Positions 46,651 to 55,484 are shown, counted from the first letter of the stretch. The stretch is 64,000 nt of DNA from Microbacterium terregens (GCF_039534975.1 NZ_BAAAWH010000001.1:2232001-2296000); one strand, 5' to 3'. The notes: generated from the letters alone by a model not told the origin. Numbers and translations are program-made.

Positions 46651-47634
46651 ATGGCGGCATCGGCCCTCGGGCAGCACCCCCTTCTGCACGATCCCATCGT
46701 CACGGCGACCCCCAATCCGGCGCTCGACGTCAGCACGTCGGTCGACCGCGTGGTGCCCGAACACAAGCTGAGATGCGGACCGACGCGGCTCGATCCCGGC
46801 GGTGGCGGCGTCAACGTCTCTCGCGTCGTGCGCAATCTGGGCGGCCGCTCCGTCGCGGTCTACGCGGTCGGCGGTCCCACCGGGCAGGCGTATCGCGAGA
46901 TTCTGGAACGCGAAGGAGTCGTGGGCCGCGCCGTTCGGATCGCCGCCAGCACCCGCGAGAGCTTCACCGTCGACGAGACCGAGACCGGTGAGCAGTTCCG
47001 GTTCGTGCTGCAGGGGCCGGAGGTGCGCGAGCCCGAGTGGCGGGCCTTCCTCTCGGCCGTCGCGGACGACATGCCGGTGGGCGGTTACGTCGTGCCGAGC
47101 GGGAGCCTGCCCCCTGGTGCGCCCGACGACCTCTACGCCCGCATCGCACGGCTGGCCCGCGATCGCGGCACGCGCTGCGTCGTCGACAGTTCAGGTACGG
47201 CCCTCCGTCGCGCCCTCGATGAGGGCGTCTATCTGATCAAACCGAGTCGACGCGAGCTCGGCGAGCTCGTCGGCGCGCAGCTCGAGGACGAGCAGAGCCT
47301 CTTGGATGCCGCCCACGAACTCGTGGACGCGGGAGCCTGCGAGGTCGTCGCGCTCACGCTGGGAGCAGCGGGGGCCCTGCTCGTCACGGCCGACGGTGCG
47401 CTGCGTCTGCCTACGCCGGAGGTCCGTGTGCAGAGCACGGTCGGAGCCGGGGATGCCTTCCTCGGCGCCTTCGTCCTGCGTCTTGCGCAGGGAAGGGACA
47501 TTCGTTCCACATTCCGGGCTGCCGTCGCGGCGGGCAGCGCCACGGCGATGCTGCCCGCGACGGAACTGTGCCGTCCCGACGATGTGGCAGCGCTCGAGGC
47601 CGGGCTCGAGCCGATCCCCATGAGCCGCACGTAG
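46651..47634 (+). CDS. PfkB-family (1-phosphofructokinase-type) sugar kinase
   Basis: A 327-residue ribokinase-fold kinase. It has TATPNPALDVSTSVDRVVP at the N-terminus, LDPGGGGVNVSRVVRNLGG, and the C-terminal anion hole STVGAGDAFLGAFVL with catalytic Asp (about residue 270). The layout matches 1-phosphofructokinase and tagatose/6-phosphofructokinase-2; no fructose PTS gene is adjacent to decide. The ATG has TACACT six bases upstream (46639-46644), so it is likely leaderless. Confidence 0.88.
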   Translation: MAASALGQHPLLHDPIVTATPNPALDVSTSVDRVVPEHKLRCGPTRLDPGGGGVNVSRVVRNLGGRSVAVYAVGGPTGQAYREILEREGVVGRAVRIAASTRESFTVDETETGEQFRFVLQGPEVREPEWRAFLSAVADDMPVGGYVVPSGSLPPGAPDDLYARIARLARDRGTRCVVDSSGTALRRALDEGVYLIKPSRRELGELVGAQLEDEQSLLDAAHELVDAGACEVVALTLGAAGALLVTADGALRLPTPEVRVQSTVGAGDAFLGAFVLRLAQGRDIRSTFRAAVAAGSATAMLPATELCRPDDVAALEAGLEPIPMSRT

Positions 47635-47715
47635 CGACCAAGGCGTGGTCGCGCAACTCCCTTGTGAGCGCGATCGGGCGGGAGAAGACTCGGCACATCC
47701 AACAAGGAGGTTGCC

Positions 47716-47925
47716 ATGAGCAGCACTGTCGCCCGGATCACCACGATCAGCTCGCGCTCGACCGAGAGTTTCGACCACGCGGTCCGGGAAGGCGTGGCGC
47801 GAGCGCACGCAACCCTGCGCAACGTCAGCGGGGCTTGGGTCAAGGACCAGAAGGTCGAGTGCACCGACGGTGCCATCACGAGCTTCGACGTCGTCCTCGA
47901 GGTGACGTTCGTCCTCGACGACTGA
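47716..47925 (+). CDS. dodecin-family flavin-binding protein
   Basis: A 69-residue protein with the dodecin fold pattern: VARITTISSRSTESFDHAVREGVARAHATLRNVSGAWVKDQKVE, then a beta-strand FDVVLEVTFVLDD. Dodecins form twelve-subunit shells that store flavins or CoA. It has a strong AAGGAGGT ribosome site seven bases upstream. Single gene, plus strand. Confidence 0.85.
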   Translation: MSSTVARITTISSRSTESFDHAVREGVARAHATLRNVSGAWVKDQKVECTDGAITSFDVVLEVTFVLDD

Positions 47926-47930
47926 CCCGA

Positions 47931-48533
47931 CTACGCGCGGCCCCTCCACCAGAACCGCCGCCTCGGACGACGTCGCGTCCGGGGCCCCTCGTCCGCCGAG
48001 GCGCGACGAGCCGCGGCATCCCGCCGGCCACGCCAATCGCGCACCCACTGGTCGATCTCCACCGTGGGCGTCACCACCGGCGGTCCGCCCAACAGCTGGC
48101 GACGCGCCTCGATGACGCGGTGGTTGAAGTCATCGAGGTACTCGCGCACCTCGGTTTCCGTGCCGAACTCGTCCACTCGCGCGGCGAGCGTCGCGTACTC
48201 GGTGCGCAGGGTCAAGGCCGGCGGCCCGAGCCCGGTCAGACGCTCGCGCTCGATCTTGCGCTTGATCCACCAGTCCGGATCGTGCGACGTGCCCAACCCG
48301 GGGATCGGCTTGCCCGCACCGGGCAGATTCTCGAAGTCGCCCCGGCGGATCGCCTGGTCGATCGCCACATCGACCACCGCGGCGCGTTCCGCCTCGCTCA
48401 TGATCGGGGATCCGCCGTCCGGCTCCACCTGTTCCGGGTCATCCTCGCCCCGCTCGAGCGCCTCCCTGCGCAGGCGGTACCGCATCGCTGCTTCCCGGCT
48501 GTCGTGCGTCACGCTCACCTCCACGCGTTCCAT
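47931..48533 (-). CDS. DUF1992 (DnaJ-C28 homologous domain) protein
   Basis: A 200-residue protein with the DUF1992 motif IDQAIRRGDFENLPGAGKPI (about residues 59-78) followed by DPDWWIKRKIERE. The C-terminus is very Arg-rich (RTRRRPRRRFWWRGRA), suggesting nucleic-acid contact. The function is unknown. Its stop lies 5 bp from the dodecin stop, convergent. ATG 48533 has TAGCCT four bases upstream. Confidence 0.82.
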   Translation of the reverse strand: MERVEVSVTHDSREAAMRYRLRREALERGEDDPEQVEPDGGSPIMSEAERAAVVDVAIDQAIRRGDFENLPGAGKPIPGLGTSHDPDWWIKRKIERERLTGLGPPALTLRTEYATLAARVDEFGTETEVREYLDDFNHRVIEARRQLLGGPPVVTPTVEIDQWVRDWRGRRDAAARRASADEGPRTRRRPRRRFWWRGRA

Positions 48534-48569
48534 TTCCAGGCTAAACGCGACCGGCTGCCGTGGCACCGC

Positions 48570-49127
48570 TCATTCCGACTCGTGCACACAGCCCGGCGGC
48601 TCGGAGTTGCCGCTGATCGCGAACTCCTCGCAGGTCAGGAAGTGGGCCTGGTTGAGTCCGAGGACGAAGGACGCGATTCCGATCCCGAGCACCACCCCCA
48701 CGATCAGCCACCGCTGCCGGGCGGTGGAGTTCTCGCTGAAGTCGGGCCACATGATGCGAGCGAGGACCCAGACCGTCAGCGGACTGGCGATGAGAACGAC
48801 CAGCAGCGCGAACGCGGTCGCCACGAAGGCGAACAGGTCCGTCGTGTCGAGATCGACGAAGCTGAAGACCAGCCACGTAGACGGCAGCAGCAGGAGCAGC
48901 GCGCGCAGCAGGCGGCGTCCCATCGGCCGCCGTTCGAAGAGCACGAACACGAACGCCGCTGTGGATGCGGCCCAGAGCGTCAGGACCTGGTCGAAGAACA
49001 GGTCTCCCCAGGCGCCGAGCGTGAAAGCCGGCCACCAGACGACGGTTGCCATGCCCACGGAGATCACGGCGAGAGGGATGTCGCGGCGACGAGTGTCGGG
49101 CACGTCGGGTGCGGGGGCGTCAGTCAT
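48570..49127 (-). CDS. hypothetical integral membrane protein
   Basis: 185 residues with about five hydrophobic helices (residues ~17-36, 43-62, 68-88, 93-120, 139-158). A short C-terminal tail has two cysteines (FLTCEEFA, PPGCVHESE). I recognise no family. ATG 49127 is preferred over an upstream in-frame start because TACGTT (49134-49139) lies exactly six bases upstream. It lies between the DUF1992 and YcaQ-type genes. Confidence 0.72.
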   Translation of the reverse strand: MTDAPAPDVPDTRRRDIPLAVISVGMATVVWWPAFTLGAWGDLFFDQVLTLWAASTAAFVFVLFERRPMGRRLLRALLLLLPSTWLVFSFVDLDTTDLFAFVATAFALLVVLIASPLTVWVLARIMWPDFSENSTARQRWLIVGVVLGIGIASFVLGLNQAHFLTCEEFAISGNSEPPGCVHESE

Positions 49128-49153
49128 GGCGCGAACGTAGCGCATCCGTTCGG

Positions 49154-50236
49154 TCACCGCGCGTCGGCGACCCCCAGGCCGAGACACTCCGCAAGCTCAG
49201 CGATCTCGGCCCGCACCATGTCGTCCTCCTCAGGCTCGAAGGGGAGGAACTCGTGTACGGCGTTCACCCGCAGAACCTCCCGCTGGTGGTCGGCTTCGGC
49301 ATCCAGCATCCCGACGAAGCGGTCGCCCATCAGGATCGGGTGCGCGAAGTAGCCGTACCGCCGCTGCGGTTTCGGTTTGAACTGCTCCAGAACGTAGTCG
49401 AACTCGAACACTTCGCTCAGGCGGGGCCGGTCGAACAGGAATCCGTCATAGGGGTTGAGCAGCGCCACGCGCCCGCCGTCGTCGTCCTGCTCCAGCGCGG
49501 CGATCGCCTCGGGGTCGACGCGGAACCTCCACCGGCTGCCCTCTACCGTGGCAGGCTCCCCCGCCTCACCGACGCGCGTCCACGGAGATCTCTGCTTGGC
49601 GATGCCCGCTGCCTGCAGCCGCCGTTCGGCGAGCAGTCGCTGCGCCTCGTCGTCGGCGTATTCGGGCAGGCCACTCGGGTAGACCCGCTCAGCAAGGTCC
49701 CACCTTCGGTGCCGACCGTCGCGTCCGGCCACGGCCACCACGCCCTGCCGCATCAAGAACTCGAGCATCAGCGGCACCTGATTCGAACCCGACCACCCGT
49801 CGGGCGGACGGCTCACCTGTGCCGTGTCGGGGATCTGGCTCGCCAGCAGGGGACCCTCCGCCTGCAGGCGTGCCAGCACGTCGGTTCGGAACCGGTCGTT
49901 GGCTGCGAGCCACTGCCGGCTGCTCTCCCGCGTGGGCCAGCGCCGCATCGCGGGCCGCATCAGCGGGAGCATGCTCATCGGGCGGAAGGTGCCGTCGAAC
50001 TCGAAGAGCAGGCGGTCCCCCTCCACCGCCTTGGTGAGCTGCCCGGCCTCGTACGACCACCCGATCCGCGACCACAGCACGGTGTGTTCGCAAGGCGCGA
50101 TCGCCGCGGTCGGATCGATCTTGATGGAGCCGAGTTGCTCCGCGACCTCGACCACATCGCCGGGGCGCTGCGCGTCCAGCAGCTGCGCGCGCACGACGAT
50201 GCGACGTGCCTGGTCGCGGGTGAGCTCGTGCGTCAC
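49154..50236 (-). CDS. YcaQ-type winged-helix DNA glycosylase
   Basis: A 360-residue HTH_42 family protein. E. coli YcaQ and actinobacterial AlkX/AlkZ-like members unhook interstrand crosslinks and alkylated bases. Seen here are LGSIKIDPTAAIAPCEHTVLWSR (about residues 35-57), MRPAMRRWP, and the QxQ-like region NQVPLMLEFLMRQG. The C-terminal block LLNPYDGFLFDRPRLSEVFEFDYVLEQF is present. The GTG start has TAGTCT six bases upstream (50243-50248). The catalytic residues were not verified. Confidence 0.8.
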   Translation of the reverse strand: MTHELTRDQARRIVVRAQLLDAQRPGDVVEVAEQLGSIKIDPTAAIAPCEHTVLWSRIGWSYEAGQLTKAVEGDRLLFEFDGTFRPMSMLPLMRPAMRRWPTRESSRQWLAANDRFRTDVLARLQAEGPLLASQIPDTAQVSRPPDGWSGSNQVPLMLEFLMRQGVVAVAGRDGRHRRWDLAERVYPSGLPEYADDEAQRLLAERRLQAAGIAKQRSPWTRVGEAGEPATVEGSRWRFRVDPEAIAALEQDDDGGRVALLNPYDGFLFDRPRLSEVFEFDYVLEQFKPKPQRRYGYFAHPILMGDRFVGMLDAEADHQREVLRVNAVHEFLPFEPEEDDMVRAEIAELAECLGLGVADAR

Positions 50237-50291
50237 ACGACGAGACTAAACCCGCGCGGATCGTCGCCGCCCGGCCCTCCAACGGCTGCCG

Positions 50292-51245
50292 TCAGGCGGC
50301 GACCGCACTCCAGGTCGACACCCTGGTCAGCTCGGCGATCTCTTCGCCCGTTAGCGCCACCCGGGCGCCGTCGAGAAGATCGGCGACCTGTCCGACGCGC
50401 GAGGCGCTGGCAATGGGCGCGGCCACGGTCGGCTGGACGCGCAGCCAGGCCAGCGCCGTCGCCGAGATCGAGACGCCGTGCGCCCTGCCGATCCCCTCGA
50501 GCGCGTCCAGGATCTCCAGGCCCTGTGCGGTGGCGTACTTCGCCGCGCCCTTGGCACGCGGGGATGCCTGGCCCGCGGCATCCGTCGACCGGTACTTGCC
50601 GGTGAGGAAGCCGCTCGCCAGCGCCGAGTACGGGACAAGGCTCAGGCCGAACTCCTCGGCCACGGGGACGATGGACTCTTCGACCACGTTGCGATGGACG
50701 AGGTTGTAGTGCGGCTGGATGGCGACGGGCAGGGGGCTGCCGGATGCCTGCGCGATGCCGATCCACTCGCGGATGCGGTCGGCACTGTAGTTGGAGACCG
50801 CGGTGTACCGCACGAGCCCGTCCGTGACGAGCTGACCGAACGCGGCGACGGTCTCCTCGAGCGGCACGGTCGCGTCGTCGTAGTGCGCGTAGTAGAGGTC
50901 GATCGCGTCCACGCCGAGGCGCTGGAGGGATGCCTCGGCGGCCGCGCGGATGTTCTTGGCAGAGAGGCCCTTGAAGTCGGGGTGCTGACTGACCTTGGTC
51001 GCCACCACGACGTTGTCGGGGCGACGTGAGGTGAGCCATTCGCCGATGATCCGCTCGCTGTCGCCGCCCGAGTTGCCGGGAACCCACGCGCTGTAGCTGT
51101 CGGCGGTGTCGATGAAATCGCCGCCGCCCGCGGTGACGGCATCGAGGATCGCGAAGGAGGCGTCCCGGTCGGCGGTCCAGCCGAAGACGTTGCCGCCGAG
51201 CGAGAGGGGAAGGATGTCGAGGGAACTGTTTCCGATGCGCGTCAT
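50292..51245 (-). CDS. aldo/keto reductase
   Basis: A 317-residue NADPH-dependent oxidoreductase of the AKR fold. The catalytic tetrad positions are visible: D and Y in FIDTADSYSAW (about residues 46-56), K in VVVATKVS, and H in DLYYAHYDD. ATG 51245 fits the family start MTRIGNSSLDILPLSLGG. A longer reading extends upstream into non-homologous sequence overlapping the monooxygenase gene. The substrate is unknown. Divergent from the luciferase-like gene. Confidence 0.9.
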   Translation of the reverse strand: MTRIGNSSLDILPLSLGGNVFGWTADRDASFAILDAVTAGGGDFIDTADSYSAWVPGNSGGDSERIIGEWLTSRRPDNVVVATKVSQHPDFKGLSAKNIRAAAEASLQRLGVDAIDLYYAHYDDATVPLEETVAAFGQLVTDGLVRYTAVSNYSADRIREWIGIAQASGSPLPVAIQPHYNLVHRNVVEESIVPVAEEFGLSLVPYSALASGFLTGKYRSTDAAGQASPRAKGAAKYATAQGLEILDALEGIGRAHGVSISATALAWLRVQPTVAAPIASASRVGQVADLLDGARVALTGEEIAELTRVSTWSAVAA

Positions 51246-51391
51246 ACAGAGCGGCAACGGGTCCGGCGCGCGCGTATTCCCTCTTCCCGGGAGTTGGGGC
51301 GCGGTGGCGGACCACCGCAGCGATTGCGTTCGCGGTCGCACGCCGGCTCGCGACCGAATCGCATTCACCGGAATGGAGTCGTCCCCAGTAC

Positions 51392-51412
51392 CGTTGCACT
51401 CGACATGCAACG
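51392..51412. promoter_or_regulatory. palindrome over the monooxygenase start codon
   Basis: CGTTGCA and TGCAACG (7-bp perfect arms, 7-bp spacer) straddle the ATG at 51405, in the gap between divergent oxidoreductase genes. A repressor binding here would block translation start or transcription; no regulator gene is adjacent. Confidence 0.4.
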
Positions 51413-52433
51413 ATTCGGAACTCTCTCGTTCGGACATTACGGCCGCCTCGGTGGCGGTCGGATCCTCTCAGCGGGTGACTCGCTGAAGCAGGCGATCGAT
51501 CTCGCCCAGGGGATGGATGACCTGGGTGTGAACGGCACCTACTTCCGCGTGCATCACTTCGCCCGCCAGCAGGCCTCGCCGATGCCGCTGCTCGCAGCGA
51601 TCGCCGCGCGTACCGAGCGGATAGAGGTCGGCACGGGCGTCATCGACATGCGTTACGAGAACCCGCTGTATCTGGCCGAGGAGGCCGGGGCCCTGGACCT
51701 CATCAGCGATGGCCGACTGGCGCTGGGCGTCAGCCGGGGTTCACCCGAGACGGTGGTGCGCGGGTATGAGGCGTTCGGCTACACCGGGTCGAAGGACCCG
51801 CGCGGCGCCGACCTGGCCCGCGAGCACTTCGCCACGTTCCTGCGTGCGGTCGAAGGCGATGGACTCGCCGAACGCGACTCCGCGAGCCCCTTCGGCGGCG
51901 GCACGGGACTGCAGCGCATCGAGCCGCACTCCCCCGGCCTGAGGTCTCGCATCTGGTGGGGAGCCGGCAACAGCGAATCGGCCGCGTGGGCAGGACGCAC
52001 CGGAGTGAACCTCATGTCCTCGACTCTGCTCACCGAAGCCAGTGGGCAGCCCTTCGACGAGCTGCAGGCGCAGCAGATCGAGACCTTCCGCGCCGCCTGG
52101 CGCGAGGCGGGCCACTCCGGCGAACCGCGTGTCTCGGTGAGCCGTAGCATCTTCCCCCTCACCACGGCCGAGGACGAGCTGTACTTCGGCGGACGCCAGG
52201 ACGGCGACCAGATCGGCGTGATCGACGGCATCCGCTCCACCTTCGGCAAGACGTATGCCGCAGCGCCGGATGTGCTCGTCGAACAGCTCCTGCAGGATGC
52301 CGCGATCCGCAGTGCCGACACGCTCATGCTCACGATCCCCAGTCAACTGGGTGTCGAGTTCAACCTCCGGGTCATCGAATCCTTCGCCACCCACGTGGCA
52401 CCCGCGCTGGGCTGGGTGAGCACGCGGGCCTGA
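51405..52433 (+). CDS. luciferase-like (LLM class) flavin-dependent oxidoreductase
   Basis: A 342-residue TIM-barrel flavoprotein of the bacterial luciferase family. It has LAQGMDDLGVNGTYFRVHHF (about residues 29-48), IEVGTGVIDMRYENPLYLAEEAG, and SDGRLALGVSRGSPETV. It is likely FMNH2- or F420-dependent; the substrate cannot be told. ATG 51405 gives the family N-terminus QRFGTLSFGHYG. It is divergent from the aldo/keto reductase across 159 bp, so the two may share regulation. Confidence 0.88.
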   Translation: MQRFGTLSFGHYGRLGGGRILSAGDSLKQAIDLAQGMDDLGVNGTYFRVHHFARQQASPMPLLAAIAARTERIEVGTGVIDMRYENPLYLAEEAGALDLISDGRLALGVSRGSPETVVRGYEAFGYTGSKDPRGADLAREHFATFLRAVEGDGLAERDSASPFGGGTGLQRIEPHSPGLRSRIWWGAGNSESAAWAGRTGVNLMSSTLLTEASGQPFDELQAQQIETFRAAWREAGHSGEPRVSVSRSIFPLTTAEDELYFGGRQDGDQIGVIDGIRSTFGKTYAAAPDVLVEQLLQDAAIRSADTLMLTIPSQLGVEFNLRVIESFATHVAPALGWVSTRA

Positions 52434-52482
52434 CCTCCGGGTCGGGGGGATCGATCATCTGTTCTCGATCCACTGGGTCCGA

Positions 52483-52974
52483 TCAGCCGCTCTCGATCAG
52501 GTGAAGCTGGGTTCCGTCGAGGTCGATGAGGTAGCCGGCGCGCTGTCCCCACTCCCGCAGAGCGACCGGGATCAGCCGCGGAATGCCGGTGATCACCTCG
52601 GGCACGCCGCTCGCCCGCACCGCCGAGTAGAACCCTTCGAGGTCGCCGATGCGGATGCTGGCCATGAACCAGCTGGAATACGGGTCGTGCTCGGGCGCGA
52701 GGAAGAACTCCAGCTCGACGCCGCCCCGGCGGATGATCAGCCACCCGCCGTCTCGGTACGACACCGCGAACCCGAACCCACCGTAGAACTCGATCGTCGC
52801 GTCGAAGTCGCGCGCGGGAAGGTTCGGAACGGCACGATCCGCCGTGCCTCTGGCCGGCGCGCCGGCCGGCGCGAGCTGCTCGTCGAGCGGAGTATGCCGA
52901 CCGTCGAGGGCGTCCCGCGCGGCTCGTACCTCATCGGCTCCACCAGGCTCTTCGGTTCCGTCGTGGTGCGTCAT
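52483..52974 (-). CDS. VOC-family (bleomycin-resistance-like) protein
   Basis: 163 residues. The VOC domain (about 48-163) has AVPNLPARDFDATIEFYGGFGF, VELEFFLAPEHDPYSSWFM and the closing YLIDLDGTQLHLIESG, as in bleomycin-binding proteins. The first ~45 residues are a charged, probably disordered extension not usual for the family. TAGGTT lies six bases upstream of the ATG (52981-52986), so the mRNA is likely leaderless. A 17-bp tandem repeat covers the -35 region. Confidence 0.82.
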   Translation of the reverse strand: MTHHDGTEEPGGADEVRAARDALDGRHTPLDEQLAPAGAPARGTADRAVPNLPARDFDATIEFYGGFGFAVSYRDGGWLIIRRGGVELEFFLAPEHDPYSSWFMASIRIGDLEGFYSAVRASGVPEVITGIPRLIPVALREWGQRAGYLIDLDGTQLHLIESG

Positions 52975-52994
52975 GGGGCGAACCTACCCCGCCT

Positions 52995-53028
52995 CGGTGT
53001 GCCGGAAAAAGCGGTGTGCCGGAAAAAG
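52995..53028. repeat. two tandem 17-bp units upstream of the VOC gene
   Basis: CGGTGTGCCGGAAAAAG occurs twice without a gap (52995-53011, 53012-53028). It lies where the -35 region of the VOC promoter is expected and in the gap after the VanY-like gene. It may be a slippage duplication or a pair of operator sites. Confidence 0.85.
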
Positions 53029-53049
53029 GGACTCGCCACGCTGTGCGCG

Positions 53050-53658
53050 TCACCCCGCGGCATCCGCCTTCATCTCCGGGCACACGCCGCCCGGCTCGGT
53101 TGCCCGCTCGAAGTGCCAGCGTTCGTTCGCGTAGGTCTGGCAGATCCCGTAGCGGGCGCCGTGCTCGATCAGCCACAACTGCGCGTCGATCGGTCCGATG
53201 TCCACGGCCTTGCCCGTGACATGGCTCGAGCGATCCGGAGTCGCGACGAACTGGCGCGCAACCGTTTCGCTCGCGTAGAGCTCGATCGCGTCCTGCAGCA
53301 GCCACTGCTGATACTGCGGACTGCGCCACCCGCTCGTCACCTGGAAGGCCAGACCCTCGGCCGCGGCATCCGTTTCCGCCTGGAGCATCGCAGCGCTCAG
53401 GTCGCTGTCCAGGCGGGCGATCGCGGGCACGTCGTCATCGGCGAGAGTGACGACGGTGCCCTCGGCGATGAGACCGTCGGCGGCGGCGGGCGCGAACCCG
53501 GCCACGGCCGAGGCGAACGTTCCGTGCACCAGCGCCGCCACGAGGGCCGCCAGGAGCGCAGCGATGCAGACGCCGACGACGAGGAGCGAGAGACGGCGTG
53601 CACGTAACGGCTGCCGGACGGGGGACGTGGCTGCGAGAGAAGGCTGCATGGTCCCCAT
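53050..53658 (-). CDS. VanY-like D-alanyl-D-alanine carboxypeptidase, membrane-anchored
   Basis: 202 residues: an N-terminal transmembrane helix (~22-46) and an extracytoplasmic peptidase-M15 domain. The zinc motif SSHVTGKAVDIG (SxHxxGxAxD) lies near residue 140 and the third ligand with the catalytic Glu in NERWHFE near 175. GWRSPQYQQWL is also typical. It trims D-Ala from peptidoglycan stems. ATG 53658 (a second ATG three codons on). It is divergent from a two-component system, with which it may form a cell-wall response unit. Confidence 0.86.
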   Translation of the reverse strand: MGTMQPSLAATSPVRQPLRARRLSLLVVGVCIAALLAALVAALVHGTFASAVAGFAPAAADGLIAEGTVVTLADDDVPAIARLDSDLSAAMLQAETDAAAEGLAFQVTSGWRSPQYQQWLLQDAIELYASETVARQFVATPDRSSHVTGKAVDIGPIDAQLWLIEHGARYGICQTYANERWHFERATEPGGVCPEMKADAAG

Positions 53659-53736
53659 TCCACGCAGGAGTGTGTTGCCGGGGCGTACGCACAACCGCAT
53701 ACGCCCGCGATATGCGTCCACCTCTAGGCTGAGCGC

Positions 53737-54396
53737 ATGCGCGTACTGATCGTCGAGGACGAGCTGTATCTCGCCGAGGCGATACGTGATGGACTGCGCC
53801 TCGGGGCGATCGCGGCCGATATCGCCGGCGACGGCGACCTCGCGCTCGAGCAGCTCGCGATCAACGCCTACGACGTCGTCGTTCTCGACCGCGACATTCC
53901 CGGCCCCAACGGCGACGAGATCGCCCGGCACCTTGCGACGCAACCCGAGAGCCCCCGGGTGCTGATGCTCACCGCCGCTGACCGGCTCGATGACAAGGAG
54001 AGCGGCTTCGAAAGCGGTGCCGACGACTACCTCACCAAGCCGTTTGCGCTCCGGGAGCTCGTGCTGCGCCTCCGCGCGCTGGAGCGTCGCCCGGCGGCGG
54101 GCAGTCCGCCGATCGTCGAGGTGTCCGGCATCCGACTCGATCGTTTCCGTCGCGAGGTGTTCCGCGATGGGCGCTATGTCGCACTCACCCGCAAACAGTT
54201 CGCGGTGCTGGAGGTTCTCATGACCGCGGGTGGCGGTGTGGTGAGTGCGGAGGATCTGCTCGAGCGCGCCTGGGACGAGAATGCCGACCCGTTCACCAAT
54301 GCCGTCCGGATCACGATCTCGACGCTGCGCAAACGGCTCGGCGAGCCGTGGGTCATCGACACCGTCCCGGGCGTCGGTTACCGGATGAGCACGTGA
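53737..54396 (+). CDS. OmpR/VanR-type response regulator
   Basis: 219 residues. The receiver domain has acidic pocket E7/D8, phospho-acceptor D51, T79 and K101 (YLTKPF). The winged-helix output domain has RYVALTRKQFAVLEVLM and VRITISTLRKRLG at the C-terminus. ATG 53737 has TAGGCT six bases upstream (53725-53730), so it is likely leaderless. The inverted repeat CGCATA/TATGCG (53696-53716) in the divergent promoter gap is a candidate binding site. It overlaps the kinase gene by GTGA. Confidence 0.93.
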   Translation: MRVLIVEDELYLAEAIRDGLRLGAIAADIAGDGDLALEQLAINAYDVVVLDRDIPGPNGDEIARHLATQPESPRVLMLTAADRLDDKESGFESGADDYLTKPFALRELVLRLRALERRPAAGSPPIVEVSGIRLDRFRREVFRDGRYVALTRKQFAVLEVLMTAGGGVVSAEDLLERAWDENADPFTNAVRITISTLRKRLGEPWVIDTVPGVGYRMST

Positions 54397-55484
54397 GCGG
54401 CAGCGCGCGCCCGCGCGGACTCTCGGTGCGGATCAAGCTCGCGCTCAGCTACGCGGGGTTCCTCGTCGTCGCGGGGATCGCGCTGTTCGCGGTCGGCTTC
54501 CTGCTGCTGCGGTTCGTGCCCGACGGCAACCTCTCGATGAACGGCGGCGGGTTCGTTCCGAGTCGCCGCGACCTGGTCGAAGTCTTCGTCCGGTACGCCT
54601 GGTGGGCGATGGCCCTGCTGGTCCTGTTCGGCCTCGTGGGGGGATGGCTGCTTGCCGGAATCGTGCTGCGTCCACTCGATCGCATCACGGACGCCGCGCG
54701 CCGCGCCGGCGATGGGGAGCTCGACCAGCGCATCGACCTGCCGGGAAGGCGCGATGAGCTGACCGACCTCGCCGACACCTTCGATGCGATGCTCGACCGT
54801 GTTGAGCACACGATCGACGAGGAGCGTCGTTTCGCCGCGAATGCCTCTCACGAGCTGCGCACGCCGCACGCGATCATCCGCACCGTCGTCGAAGTGGCTC
54901 GAGCCGACCCCGCCGGACGGGACGTCGATGTCGTCCTGCAGCGAATCGGTGCGACCAACGAGAGGGCGATCGCCTCCACCGAAGCGCTGCTGACTCTTGC
55001 GCGTGTCGGCCGGGGCGTGGAGCTGGAGACATCGCCGGTGGACCTCGCGTCGCTACTGGCCGCGGCGGTCGAGGACGTGCGACCGGATGCCGCAACCCAC
55101 GGGATCCGCCTCGACACGTCGCTGGGACCGGTCCTCGTGAGGGGCGATGCGACCCTGCTCGGGCAACTCGCGGGGAACCTGCTGCAGAACGCGGTCGTCC
55201 ACAATGTCGACGGTGGGTGGGTCCGCGTTCTGGTCACCGCCCGCCCGGCCATGGCCGAGCTGGTCGTGGAGAACAGTGGCGTGCGGCTGGATCCGCAGGT
55301 CGTGGCGACACTGACCGAACCGTTCGTCCGTGGAGCGGGACGCGTGCGCACCGCCCAGGCGCACGACGGATCGGGGCTGGGGCTGGCCATCGTCGCCTCC
55401 ATCGTGCGCGTCCACAACGGCACCCTCTCCGTCACCCCGCTGGAGCCGGGAGGGCTTCAGGTGCGGATCACCCTGCCGCGCTGA
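54393..55484 (+). CDS. sensor histidine kinase
   Basis: 363 residues from the GTG overlapping the regulator stop. Two transmembrane helices (~17-41 and ~68-91) flank a short 25-residue outer loop, followed by a HAMP segment (RPLDRITDAARRAGDGELDQ). The H-box is ASHELRTPHAII with phospho-acceptor H153. The N-box is LLQNAVVHN and the G-box is GSGLGLAIV. The H-box has PHA where most kinases have PLA or PLT. The short outer loop suggests sensing within the membrane or by a partner. The 3' end overlaps the VanZ-like gene by 28 bp. Confidence 0.93.
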   Translation: MSGSARPRGLSVRIKLALSYAGFLVVAGIALFAVGFLLLRFVPDGNLSMNGGGFVPSRRDLVEVFVRYAWWAMALLVLFGLVGGWLLAGIVLRPLDRITDAARRAGDGELDQRIDLPGRRDELTDLADTFDAMLDRVEHTIDEERRFAANASHELRTPHAIIRTVVEVARADPAGRDVDVVLQRIGATNERAIASTEALLTLARVGRGVELETSPVDLASLLAAAVEDVRPDAATHGIRLDTSLGPVLVRGDATLLGQLAGNLLQNAVVHNVDGGWVRVLVTARPAMAELVVENSGVRLDPQVVATLTEPFVRGAGRVRTAQAHDGSGLGLAIVASIVRVHNGTLSVTPLEPGGLQVRITLPR

